DNA of 64,000 nucleotides from positions 36,187,123 to 36,251,122 of the forward strand of contig CP154955.1 in assembly GCA_039621445.1 (NCBI GenBank). Direction: 5' to 3'. This document shows, in pieces, positions 26,401-34,160 of the stretch. The notes beneath the pieces are model-generated. The model searched no databases. It had not been told where the DNA came from and worked only from the letters and a program-made list of their open reading frames with translations. The stretch comes from Euglena gracilis (Eukaryota > Euglenida > Euglenophyceae > Euglenales). Position 1 is the stretch's first letter; every line of letters starts with the position of its first letter. Position numbers and translations under genes: made by a program.

Positions 26401-26491
26401 GGAAGAGGGGGGGGAACCCCCCAGGGGAAGAGACAGCGCCATGGTCGCCACGTCGGAGACAAAGCAGCCAACTCCGGCAAGGCGGCACTAA
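22331..26491 (+). CDS. 1386-codon ORF joining gag frame, RT-overlapping segment and tyrosine recombinase
   Basis: One frame is open for 4.16 kb. Codons 1 to about 358 are gag. Codons about 358-985 overlap the RT gene in the -1 frame and look like a shadow (for example LPGRHF opposite YLDDIL). Codons from about 985 are the recombinase. The middle part has basic, Ser/Lys/Pro-rich composition and no domain. A -1 frame open across RT and ending in the recombinase also exists in the element at 9703-13930, so recombinase expression from an overlapping frame is shared; fusion to gag is seen only here and depends on a 1-base difference. Whether a Gag-X-recombinase protein is made cannot be told from sequence. 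Confidence 0.45.
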   Translation: MWRTNWNYPVDNLDAVQNKKRQLENVDMRFQRGEPWPSLPPHTSQQKKFFSSRQPHTVMAMDPGRQWAKSPDDNGRHWVPRVKTHYISIWGAGNLQNWQTQPRGQKPQPTGQMPPTHQDGIKDKGASTTLGSQMAQSGAEGQSKGYGSLQEGAKEVCTNHLFQLQPTTPFQGGGGRPSNRAPPDFNWAWQEARTHSPGHGGQSKRGLGQGDQSKGYGSHTRGGPPETPQKLKGSPTGALYLTNAQPQEEQGEGEGPPQAFIHHSSNPPVESRRGGPTEAPLWYGYQHHHHQGGLIGKTGAVSPMVCILTTRSSRERVRREESACTPPQENFPFPRAQALGALRVQCPTPPAQPPPKSSYAGNKLHGGEMGRHPPASKAAKKPKMVEKSCHPSNMSTHQGWHSTPLGESPKIVHPPKTQSQPGPESGRKNSAGLRKIWVNKTSLGFKNPAFNPLVSNFKTRRGNNQMENDQRRQRNQSAVSSKTFQAGSHPAHFSCFGKRPLGSQNRFKRCLLPHSSEPGLKAIFKASSGGADLGIPGRLFWPKYNAPNFHFSNEDIRKTVEEKGHPGIYLPGRHFTGGPNTKHLTKSPEHSRQGFNQIRVQNQCEKVHPPAQPNRKSSWISTKLPRGKITGAPPENKNRKKGAGKNGEKRLHVKKATGCHFGPNQMQPNGPALSKGLYGCPGKFFGGKFHSPLGLKTPHFPKDKGSIKGNKNSAGHLGGQTLPSKCNQSVALRQQHPCLGGAGHSNRQNCAGILEGKLHFAHKRQRIKCSNKHSTKPKQTRRNCVPVSGQSSNLLLLNKRGGQKRPFQFRAKALFQMVHGAPSKPASKVGPLKRMPGRPHKQVGDGQGGLFPGPPTFSMAEAAVQKLHRPENRPFCLTRQQKNATICGKVAPLGSHSSGCIAMPTGQHGGPLCKPPLVCNSKISPQIKNVSTSQSFDGHPLLGFSHMVAPVNKNESSRDPLPKNHPLQGYVHQLQGGKNATPQVAPPLHDLLRQILEGKQIQNSTIEDFLGRNPSLKRYQSAFTLLWVILDRMGVPPPEATTDQVADALIQLFQFSKAQARNAYSAMLLIPGFGGLRFNTLLAPYKRLWNQNLEKYGAFWDPLPILLGLARQPVPTDICALRTQLIFCSRILCLYRSSDLAQVKRTTSVLGGAPYIQIKRKGQKFHKWERVVSIPQCPQISPFHLIMAYVAATRFFMKPGGPLLITLKPPYRAIKADTIASITKEFLTKQGVPPQVWGPHSTRGAGVGLLKKLGLSAQEVCEIGQWKGVEAFTARYQRLGAQGALENALAPLFSVHNLASQWQSAEPEVSRTPSRQTDKGGRDTEGEAQRHCEPDPPLPLKKFVFKRPRSASGGQGGEEGGEPPRGRDSAMVATSETKQPTPARRH
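23406..25379 (+). CDS. Reverse transcriptase/RNase H/methyltransferase-like polyprotein (657 aa)
   Basis: An intact frame with three domains in DIRS order. RT spans about residues 70-270: IPWFLISKPEGG, KIDLKDAYFHIPV, FQAGCFGLNIMPQIF and catalytic YLDD at residues 212-215. RNase H spans about 365-485: Asp375 in LHSDSST, Glu408 in NVKELSAA, Asp431 in SVDNQVIYYYL and Asp480 in CLADPISR, so all four metal ligands are present. The C-terminal domain has DLFASPGNKKMPQF, ATAVDALQC and YANPPWSV with NPPW at 556-559, the region often described as a Dam-like N6-adenine methyltransferase in DIRS elements. It makes the cDNA from the element RNA. How it is expressed relative to gag is unclear: its frame is +1 relative to the gag frame. 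Confidence 0.92.
   Translation: MQEINSMEEKWGDTPLHQRPQKSLKWWKNHATPATCQLIRDGIQPPWVNPPKLSTHPKPRANLDLNQAEKILLDYEKSGSIKRVWDSKTLHLIPWFLISKPEGGTTKWRMISDGREINQQFQVKPFKLDHIQHIFPVSEKGHWAAKIDLKDAYFHIPVSQALRPFLRHQVGGQTWEFQAGCFGLNIMPQIFISVMKTFEKLWRKRGIQVFIYLDDILLVAPTQNILQNHLNTVVRDLIKSGFKINVKKSTLQPSQIVNHLGFQLNFQEGKLQVPPQKIKTVKKELGKMVKKDYMSKRQLAAILGQIRCNLMALPFLRAFTDALANFLVENSTALWDSKHPISQRIKDQLREIKILLDTWGGRPFPQSATRVLHSDSSTHAWGGLDIRTGKIVQEFWRENSILHINVKELSAAISTVQSLSKPGETVSLSVDNQVIYYYLTKGGGRKDPFNSVLRPFFKWCMEHQVNLQVKWVPSKECLADPISRWEMDRGDYSLDPQLFQWLRQQFKNYIDLKTDLFASPGNKKMPQFVARWPHWEATAVDALQCPLDNMGGLYANPPWSVIQKFLPRLKMFPQAKVLMVTPYWDSATWWPQLIKMKVPGTPCLKITPYRGMFTNCRGEKMPPPRWPLLCMICSGKFWRGNKYKIQPLKISWEETPV
25290..26220 (+). 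CDS. DIRS tyrosine recombinase
   Basis: It catalyses integration of the circular DNA by Tyr-mediated strand exchange. The N-terminal part has LHDLLRQILEGKQ, YQSAFTLLW and SAMLLIPGFGG. The catalytic part has Arg1136 in LYRSSDLAQVKR, a basic IKRKGQK where the beta-hairpin Lys lies, His1240-x-x-Arg1243 in PHSTRGAG, Trp1266 in IGQWKG and Tyr1276 in ARYQRLG (numbering in the 1386-codon frame). All expected catalytic positions are present. It overlaps the end of the RT ORF by about 90 bases in a different frame. The frame runs on through the internal complementary region to 26491; that tail is probably not functional protein. Confidence 0.9.
26223..26329. repeat. Internal complementary region
   Basis: 26223-26258 is the complement of 22046-22081 with one mismatch. 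26259-26329 (CTCGTACTCCCTCGAGG onward) is the complement of 26557-26625. The junction of the two halves reproduces the expected closed-circle junction. Confidence 0.92.
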
Positions 26492-26625
26492 GGGGAGACG
26501 CCTAACCCAGCGCAACGAACAATCACACAACACCGCCGGCGAGCAAGGCATGGCCTCACAATGTCTTTGTGCTTCGCCCTCGGTGTCCCTTCCTCCCTTG
26601 TCGGTTTGCCTCGAGGGCGTACGAG
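26463..26625 (+). repeat. Right terminal repeat of DIRS element with outer extension
   Basis: 26463-26560 is inverted relative to 22072-22170. The 65-bp extension 26561-26625 (ends GGGCGTACGAG) matches only the internal complementary region. Confidence 0.9.
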
Positions 26626-26930
26626 AGGAATGGTGTGGGGGTTGGGAAGGAGTCCAGATGGCGGGGACTTCTTCCCCCCCCCCTGGACCTGACAAGGGGG
26701 CTGGGTATGAATCAGGGACCTGAGCCCACCCTGGTTTTACCCAGAAGTGACCCAGGTGTGTTTGGGGATACGCAAGGGGGGGTATGCATGAAGCCCGAAG
26801 GGATTCGAGTCTGTGGTGGATCTCCTGAAACCGAGGTGGGGAATAAAGATCCTACGCCGCCGGAGGCCCATCCCGGGGTCCCCCGCGGGGCGCGGGGGGG
26901 CGGACGCGGGGTGGGCGTCCCGCGTGAACA
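26626..26930 (+). repeat. 3' LTR, remainder
   Basis: It is collinear with 15546-15841 and ends CCGCGTGAACA, followed by the target duplication CTGT. Confidence 0.9.
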
Positions 26931-28170
26931 CTGTGTCCCCCCCCCTTGAGTACATTTTCCCCCCTGCTCCCCCAAACTTTTATCCGCTTTTTTTGAACCT
27001 GCCAAGGGGGGTCCGCTCCCCCCCACCTGCCTGAACAGACGCCTGGTGAATACAACAACCCTCCTTCCCTCTGGGATTGAAGAAAAAAGACATGAAGAAA
27101 AATGGTCCTGGCCAACCCTCAACACAAAGATATTCAACATGTTGCTCTTTGGTGCGAGCCTTAAAAGCAGGCAGAATTCAAATCGATTTTCAGAGTGAAT
27201 TCTTCACTGACACATAAGAGGAGGGGTGAGGGTTGCTCTGGAAGGCATTGGTCTGCGGACCACCACCAGCAACAATGCGACCCAGATGGTGGGTCACAAC
27301 AAAAAACAGCCAGTGAAGCAAATCGCAGGGAATGCTGGTTGTCGACAGATTTGAATTTGAACAAAAAAACACATTCGGCCATTCACCAGGGCTTTTGCTG
27401 ATGGCGAACCCCCCCCCAATATAAACAACCAGTTGCATCTCATATTTTTGAAATTGCTGATTTCTGACGTTTTCAATGCCATTTTTATGATAATTCCTTC
27501 GCTGCATCCAATGGGGGGTCATACAGTTCGTGTCGGCCAAAAAAAAAACGGGGGTTGCAATAGAAGGGGGCTGCTTGCATTGGAGAGGGGGTTTAGTGGC
27601 CAAACAACAAATCATCTTTTCTTCACAAAAAACTGTAAATGCAGGCCACAAAAAAGAATAATTCAACAATCCCATCTCAGTCCATGGTTGGAAAACAATT
27701 ATTGGGAGACTGAGCCACACCCTGACTGTATGGCACTGGCCTCTGGCAAAAAGCAAACAAGGACAACCATCATCGAACTCACAAGCAAAACATCGGCAAA
27801 AACAACATCCTTGCGGGGGTCACAAACCCCCCAAAGCCCCCAAATCAGCAACGATACAAAGAAACTTTTTCCAGCCAACCTGCGGGCCCCCCAAGGGGGG
27901 GGGACCACCACCCACCTCAATACCGAAGGGCTCATACGCACACGCGCGCGGCAACACGCACACACACACACACACAACACATTCCTTTGGAAAAAGTAGC
28001 ACTGGACATCTGTCCTTGCTTGAAAGCATGGACGGGGGTTGAGGAGAAGAGGGGGCAAACACAGAAATGGATGGAGGGTGATGCAAACCAACCGAAACAA
28101 AGATGACTGCATTGCTTTTGTGGTTGTGGTTTGTTGGCCCGAGCTCCAAAGAGACAAGAACAACAACCCC
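26931..28170. other. No gene recognised
   Basis: The first 60 bases continue the DIRS right end. A 188-codon minus frame (27190-27756) and overlapping plus frames have no family features that I recognise. A (CA)n microsatellite lies at 27957-27980. Isolated host exons cannot be excluded. Confidence 0.5.
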
Positions 28171-28175
28171 AACCA

Positions 28176-28565
28176 TCTTGATCAGGGATGGATGGGAAGC
28201 CTTGGGGAGGGGGGGGTGGGTCGGACCCCTCCTACGTCGAACCGGAGGGGGGACCGAAAAATTTTCGATTTCATGGACGGGCAAAAGGCCGGAAATCGGG
28301 TCGAAATCGATCAAAAATCCCTGATTTTTCTTTGAAAATCGATCCAAAAATGCTCATTTTTTGAAAATTTTTGAACAATTTTTGGGGGAAAACACCAACA
28401 CATCAAAAATGGCAATATGTCCAAAAGTTAACAAAAGGGTGTTTTTGCTCATTTTCCGGCGCGCAGCGCCGGAAGAAAATTTTCAGCTATTTTTGGCACC
28501 TGTCAAGGAGGGGGGGGGTCCGGACCCCCCCTCCCAACATCTGGGGGGGGGGGGGTCCGGACCAG
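28176..28565. repeat. Dispersed repeat family B
   Basis: It contains GGATGGATGGGAAGCCTT, GACGGGCAAAAGGCCGGAAA, TTGAAAATCGATCCAAAAAT, the hairpin CCGGCGCGCAGCGCCGG and a GnTCCGGACn palindrome. Further copies lie at 45358-45750 and 62638-63035. Confidence 0.85.
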
Positions 28566-28673
28566 GTTTTGAATAATGCTGAGCTCTTAATAAGCGCGCA
28601 CCCACCCCTTCATTGACCCCTCCATACATACCGGCCCACTCCATGGAGCTCTTTTGCCTGAAATCCATGGGTT

Positions 28674-28905
28674 TTGTGCCAGAAAGGGGGCGCTGGCGGG
28701 TCGAAAAACGCTCATTTTCGGCTCAAAAACAGTTCTTCCGGGTCCGGGAGGCCAAAAAACATCGTTACGGGGAATTTTTTTTCGATTTTTTCGCCTTTTT
28801 TTGACCCGGGTTTGACCCAAAGTCAATGGGTCGGCGGCCCAAAACGGGGCGCTGGTGGGTCGAAAAACGCTCGTTTTCGGCTCAAAAACTTTTTGGCCGA
28901 AATGG
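28674..28905. repeat. Tandem/dispersed repeat family C
   Basis: Two units, each with GGTCGAAAAACGCTC, TTTCGGCTCAAAAAC and GACCCAAAGTCAATGGGT. The same unit appears about three times in tandem at 51975-52400. Confidence 0.8.
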
Positions 28906-29117
28906 CAGAGTCCAAAGGGGGGGGGGGATCCAGGGGGGGGGCCGATCCTACCCAGTTTGGACCCCTTCGCGCGTGAATAACTCGGGCCTGGCGGGGAGTT
29001 GGGGGTCAAATCCAGGTGATTCAGAAACTAGAAATCCAGTCGCTCGCGACTGAAAAAAAAATTCCGGGAACGGGGCCGGGATCATGGTGATAATCCGCCG
29101 GTTCTCCTGGTGGCCCC

Positions 29118-29280
29118 AACCGGGGGGGGGGGGGGGGGGGGGGGAGGGGGGGGTGGGGGGGGGGGTTTCGCCGGTGGTAAGCTTTGCTCTTACTCTAAAG
29201 AGATAAGAGCTCAGCGACCCCCCCCCCCTACCACCTTACCCCCCTAGGGGGGGGGGGGGGCGGGACCCCCCCTACCACCG
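29118..29280. repeat. Poly-G and poly-C tracts
   Basis: A run of 22 G is followed by 8 G and 10 G separated by single A or T, then poly-C and another G run near 29246-29260. No coding sequence. Confidence 0.9.
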
Positions 29281-29811
29281 ACCTCAATACCGAAGGGCTT
29301 CCCATCCATCCCTGATCTTGATCCCCCTCTGCCCCAACAAAAAAGCCCCAGAGATCTTGGGGGATCCATGGGGGGGCCGAAAATTGTTTGTGAACATCTC
29401 AGCACTTACCACCCCCCCCTTATTTGACCCCCCCCCTTAATTGAGCATTTGGGTCCGGAGAAAATTTTTTTCATGCGCCGAAAAAAATTTTGCCCTCTTT
29501 CTAAAAGAATTTTTGACCCCCCCCTTATTTGAGCATTTGGGGGGTCCGTTGGCCCGTGGGTGTGCTCAAATAAAGGGGGGGGGGGGGTATGCATTATCAT
29601 CCAGTGGCTGAAATGGTTCAAACCCTGTCCACATTTCACCAAAACCTGTTCACACAGCCGGAAAACACCCAGAGGACAATCAATGAACATGTCATTTGTA
29701 GAAAAGGCTGTCCTCCATCAACACCTGGCCCACAGTGCAACGAGGCACTCCACGGTCAGTACGAGAGTGGCAAGGGGATGACCATGGTCAGGAATGTGGC
29801 CAAAAAAGGCA
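29281..29811. other. Repeat-derived spacer
   Basis: Short blocks of CCCCCTTATTTGAGCATTTGG repeat near 29413-29445 and 29515-29540, once with a poly-C variant. I see no gene. Confidence 0.5.
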
Positions 29812-30385
29812 ACCCCCCCCAAATAATACCCCCTGGGAATCCCGGCCCGAGGGGGGGATGACAGCTCCCCAAAATTTTCGAAATTTTTCGAAAAAGTCTG
29901 ATGGGACCCAAAATAACCTCCCCTTTGGTCATTATTTGACTTTCTCAAGCAATTTAGCATTTTTGGAGACCAGATGATCCAGAATTTTTTTTTGTAATTC
30001 ATTTTCAAAGATTGTTATTTTTACCCACAGTTTTAGGTCAAAATCTGGGTCGTCGGCCCGAAATTTGGGGGGGGGGGTTAACCACCCCCCAAATAATTCC
30101 CCCCGGGTATCATTTTTTCGCCCGAAGTCCTGGCCCGAGGGGCGGGGGTATTATTTGGGGGGGGGGTATTATTTCCCAAAAATTTTCGAAGTCCCGTGGG
30201 ACCCAAAATAGCACCCAAAACCCCCATTTGGGTCGTTTTTTTGTACTTTCTCATAAAATTTAGCATTTTTGGAGGCCAGATGATCCAGAAAAACAGATTT
30301 TTTTTCGTAATTTGTTGTCAGATATTGTGATTTTTACCCACATTTTCAGGTCAAAAATCCGGGCCTTCGGCCCAAAACCGGGAGG
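29812..30385. repeat. Direct tandem duplication, family D (two units of 270-300 bp)
   Basis: Both units have CCCCAAATAAT, TTTAGCATTTTTGGAG, CCAGATGATCCAGAA and AGGTCAAAAAT followed by a GGCCC-rich block. Units lie at about 29812-30080 and 30080-30385. A third, partial block with GATTATTTGGGGGG follows to 30510. Confidence 0.8.
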
Positions 30386-30510
30386 GGGGGATTGATTCGG
30401 CGGCCGAAATCGGACCCCGAGGGGGGGGGGGGGGATTATTTGGGGGGGGGGTTTAACTCGGTCACCGAAATACCGGCTGAGGGGGGGGGTTATTATTTGA
30501 GGGGAGGGTT

Positions 30511-31670
30511 TGTGCAGCGCTTCTAAAAAAACCACAAAAAAATGGGAAAATTGATTTTTTTGGGGCGACATGGGGGGGGGGGATGGTTTCTGGCACCCTT
30601 GGCCAAACCAGCGGGGAAAAAATTTAAATTTGTGATTTTGAATTTTGGGTTTTTGGCCCGTTTGAGCCCCAGACCAGCCCTTGATCCCTTTGGCCCAGAA
30701 GACCCGGCCCCCCCCCACGGGGTGGGTGGGTGGGGGAAACCCCCCTCCCCCGGTCTTATAAAAACCCCCTGCTCTCAATCGCTATTTGAATTGTTCCAAA
30801 ACAATGCCATTGGAAGCAGCGCTTGCACAAAGCCACATTCCCAGGCGCCTTGCTGGCAAAAAAAAAACAGATGGAAAAAAGTGTCACAGCGACCGCACAA
30901 ACTGATAACGGACAAACAACCTCTCCAAGACAGGAAGAGAAGACTGTAACAAAAACCCCAAAAATTTGGACTGCCTTCAATTCTACACTTGACATACATA
31001 ACGCATGCGTATATATACATATCCAGCAGCAATGAACCATATGCCCCCTGGGGGGGGGGGCACATCATAAGCATAATTCATTGCTGCCCATTGGAGGGGG
31101 GGAGGGGTAAAAACCCTATTTCTCCTGTGGCGGTCATTGGGAAACCTTCAAGCACTGCGTCTTTGGGGAAATCCCAACAAAAAAAATTCTGGCCGGACTT
31201 CAAAAAGATAATTTGGCTGGGGCAGAATATTCTAACCCTTCATCAAGAAGAGGCAGGGGTGAGCTCGCCAAACTTGAACAACATATTCATGCCTCAAAAA
31301 TTTTTGTCCAATATTAACCTGAAAAAAATGCACAACCTCAACCATTGGGATTCAATGCATCATCCTTCGGTCGGAGTGATTGCATGCTTCCTGGCCGCTG
31401 GTAGCCATCTCCTCTGAGCCTTGCATCCTCCACAACCTTTATAAGCTATATTGATTGCAACCTGGGAATTCTCTGCGAAACATGATTCGGGAAAAAAATG
31501 ATTTGGAAATGATTTGGAAAAGGTGAAAGATGCTTTAATAAAACGGCAGAGACAAAAAGGAAATCACAAAATTAAGTTTTGCAGATCACAAAAAAATCAT
31601 TGCTACATTCAAAAAAAAATGATCACCTTCAAAGCACAACAAAATCATCCGGGTCAGGGAATTTCTTAAG
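30511..31670. other. No gene recognised
   Basis: Only short overlapping frames occur, none with a recognisable motif. A poly-G run lies at 31050-31059. Confidence 0.5.
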
Positions 31671-31671
31671 G

Positions 31672-32160
31672 ACCCCCCGGGGGGGGGGGTCCAGCCTCCG
31701 GCTGGCAAAAAGGCTGCTGGCTGGATTTGAGCTGCTGGCTGGACCCCCCCCTCGGGGGGGGTGGGGGGGGGGGGGTGGGGGGGTGGTTCCGGGGTTGGAG
31801 CGGGCTGGGCTGGGCTGGGTCGAGGAAAAACAAAATTTTCTAACACATTTTGGCCATTTTCGACATTTTGATGGGTGGAGCTAGATCAAGGCTGGGGGGC
31901 TGTGATGGAGGGGCTGTGATGAGGGGGAAAAATGCAGGGATAAGTGAGCTGGACAGCCCAGTTGGCTGGCCGGCCTGCGGCCGGCTGGGCCGGCCTTCGG
32001 CCGGCTGGCCCGGCCTCCGGCCGGGCTGGACCCAACTTTATTTCACTCGACCCCGGGGGGGGGGGGGGCTCCCAGCCCGAATTTGGGCTGCTGGCTGGAT
32101 TTGAGCTGCTGGCTGGCTGGACCCCCCCCCCCCGGGGGGGAGGGTACCCTCCGGCTTAAG
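31672..32160. repeat. Dispersed repeat family E
   Basis: It has GTCCAGCCTCCGGCTGGC, GGCTGCTGGCTGGATTTGAG, GGGCTGGGCTGGGTCGA and GCCGGCCTGCGGCCGGC. A second copy, less GC-rich, lies at 49333-49768. It contains many nested short inverted repeats of GGCCGG type. Confidence 0.85.
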
Positions 32161-32339
32161 AAATTCCCTGATCCGGGTGTTCTTGACTGCGGAGATCAGC
32201 GGCTGCTGAACGAACCCTGGTCGGGGGGTCCAGCTCAGAGGCGGAAAATTTGGACTGGCCGGAAAAAGGCTGCCCCATACCATTGGTTAGCGACCCCCCC
32301 CCCGGAGAGGGGGAGGGGGGGTCACCAGGGTTCGATATA

Positions 32340-32535
32340 AGGAGAGGAGGGGGGTGGTCCGGACCCCCCCCCTGCGGGCCAGGAGGGGGGACACCCCCCC
32401 ACCTAAACAGTGGCGCGGTCAGGGTGACTGAAAAATTTTGACCCCCCAAAACGACCAAAAGTGCCATTTTGGGCAAAAATTGGCCAAAAATGCAAAAAAA
32501 TTTCGGCGCAAAGCGCCAGAGGAAAAAATTGACCC
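32340..32535. repeat. Dispersed repeat family A
   Basis: The core order is GTCCGGACCCCC, CACCTAAACAGTGGCGCGGT, GACCCCCCAAAACGACC, GCCATTTTGGGCAAAA and CGGCGCAAAGCGCC. Other copies: 38463-38640, 44452-44705, 45108-45340, 48192-48370 (decayed), and the second-copy positions 55737-55908, 61732-61982 and 62388-62618. Confidence 0.85.
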
Positions 32536-32796
32536 ACTTAGGCGGCCTAACTCGCACTTAGCTTTGAAAGTGACTGTAAATTTGCGCCGACGCGCAAATC
32601 CCAAAAAAAGTTTGACCACCGACCACCGTGGCCTGAGACTCGAGACAGTCTGAAAATAGTGTCTCCCTGCACCCCAGGGCCTGGGGACGAAAGCAACGAC
32701 TGGGAACTGCACAGTCCACGGGCACAGCGCTCCCGGGTCCCAGTGTGCATGAACACAAAGCGCCGGGTGATGAAACGAGGGGACTCCACTACTCAT

Positions 32797-33341
32797 TTGC
32801 GCTTTGGCGCAAATTTTTGAAATTACAAAAAATAAAACCATTTGCGCTTTGGCGCAAATTTTTGACTTTTTTGTGATTCAACACGTGGGTGACCACTGCC
32901 GCACTTGAACAATGATAACAACTTTTGAGTCAACGTGTGTTTCCATTTGCGCCAAAGCGCAAGGGGTAGGCTCATGAAGAATGGAAATTTACGAGTTACC
33001 TTGCGCCAAAGCGCAAATAGAAATACAATTTTTAAAATTGCAAAAGCAACATGGCTTGCGCCGAAGCGCAAATATAACTGTTTAAAACTTATCTCACAAC
33101 GCAGAGAGAGAACGGCCCTGGTGGAGTAACAACACCAGAGGGGATGGAGCACAAAAATGTAGAACAGGGGGACGGAAGCCTACTCTCAGTCACGTTGACT
33201 TAAAACTGGTCAACATTGCGCGTCGGCGCAAGAGCCGCGTTGCTTTGACAATTTTAAAAGTGCATTTCTACTTGCGCTTTGGCGCAGTATAACTCTTAAA
33301 TTTCCATTCTTCATGACCCTACCCATTGCGCTTTGGCGCAA
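32797..33341. repeat. Foldback region with eight TTGCGC-palindromes
   Basis: Short palindromes TTGCGCNNNNGCGCAA lie at 32797, 32842, 32947, 33001, 33056, 33216, 33272 and 33326. The segment 32945-33055 (with GGCTCATGAAGAATGGAAAT) is inverted at 33238-33341 (ATTTCCATTCTTCATGACCC), arms of about 100 bp and a spacer of about 180 bp. Confidence 0.8.
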
Positions 33342-33344
33342 CAG

Positions 33345-34155
33345 CCATCAAGTTGTATTTTCCATTTTTATCACTGCGGGTGGAGAGAGCAGTCCTGGAA
33401 GCATCTCATCACCAGAGCGGACAGAGCTCAGATGGAGGGAAGCCTTGCCTGGGACAGGAAGCCAACCCCCTGGTCTTTGAAAACAACCACCAACTTCTTG
33501 ATATCCAGACGTGTCTTGTCCTATGCGTTGTAAACCCAACTTCCAGTGCCGGAGGTTCCTCCCACTTGCCTCGCAGTTAAGCGTGCCTGAGGGGCCCATC
33601 TCTTTGGCCGACTTTTAAAAGTCGGAAAATACCTGTGCGGAAAAGAACAGGTACCAGATAAACCCTGGGAACCACAGCCGAGGAAACAGTTTTAGGCGTC
33701 GAAAAGGTGTTTTAAAGAAGCTCGTCACCCCCCTTTCCTCGCCCAGGATTTGAAGCACAGAACTTTGGGGATGAGCGAATGAAATTGAGAAATTGAAAGG
33801 GCCCATCAACAGCGGCGGAGAAGGGGAAGACATGCTGACACGCCTTTTTGCGGTATTTTGCAACCCACCAGACAGCCACATGCCACCAGGCAGATGGAGG
33901 CATTGTTCAGCAGAAAAAGCCTTTCTGTCAACATCCCCAAAAAACCCCACTTTGTGCACCGAGTGCAAGGTCACTGAGGCACCACAGCCTACCGCCCACC
34001 ATTCGTCTTATTGTAACAACCACTTCCTCCCCAGCACCTGAATAGTTCAAAAGCACCAACCCAGCTTCTGGCACAGCAGTGCACAAACCCCCCTCACCAT
34101 TCTCCCCTATCCCCCACCTTCTCACACAGCACGAACACATTCAAATACATCTGCC
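33345..34155. other. No gene recognised
   Basis: Opposing 80-120 codon frames overlap; none has a recognisable domain. The sequence is of ordinary composition, without poly-G runs, so decayed unique sequence is possible. Confidence 0.4.
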
Positions 34156-34160
34156 ATTTA

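Larger units (their letters stand above)
22046..26625 (+). mobile_element. Full-length DIRS retrotransposon, apparently intact
   Basis: The element is 4580 bp. Inverted terminal repeats (22072-22170 against 26463-26560) flank gag, RT/RNase H/methyltransferase-like and tyrosine recombinase ORFs, all open. The internal complementary region at 26223-26329 has one half complementary to the left outer end (22046-22081) and the other to the right outer end (26557-26625), the hallmark DIRS layout that permits circle closure from linear cDNA. The 5' LTR of the host LTR element shows the unoccupied site: CATCTGGG/AGGAATGG is joined at 15545/15546 and split here, with no target duplication. That is expected for recombinase-mediated, not integrase-mediated, insertion. 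It is a candidate active copy. Confidence 0.93.
14535..26930 (+). mobile_element. Large LTR retrotransposon lacking pol, split by a DIRS insertion
   Basis: The LTRs are 1307 bp (14535-15841) and, after removing the DIRS element, 1318 bp (21033-22045 plus 26626-26930). Both run TGTTGGGG to GTGAACA. A 4-bp target duplication CTGT flanks the element (14531-14534 and 26931-26934). A primer-binding-site-like TGGTAGCAGGGG follows the 5' LTR directly, and GAGTAGGGGGG precedes the 3' LTR. The 5.2-kb interior holds an 894-codon repeat ORF and a smaller ORF but no recognisable protease, RT, RNase H or integrase, so the element should be non-autonomous (LARD-like). In about 1 kb of alignable LTR I count only a few substitutions plus homopolymer changes, so insertion is recent. 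Excluding the nested DIRS the element is about 7.8 kb. Confidence 0.85.

Noticed and set aside
27190-27756. 188-codon minus frame as a host gene
   Set aside because: No recognisable domain, opposing open frames over the same bases, and no splice or start context that singles it out.
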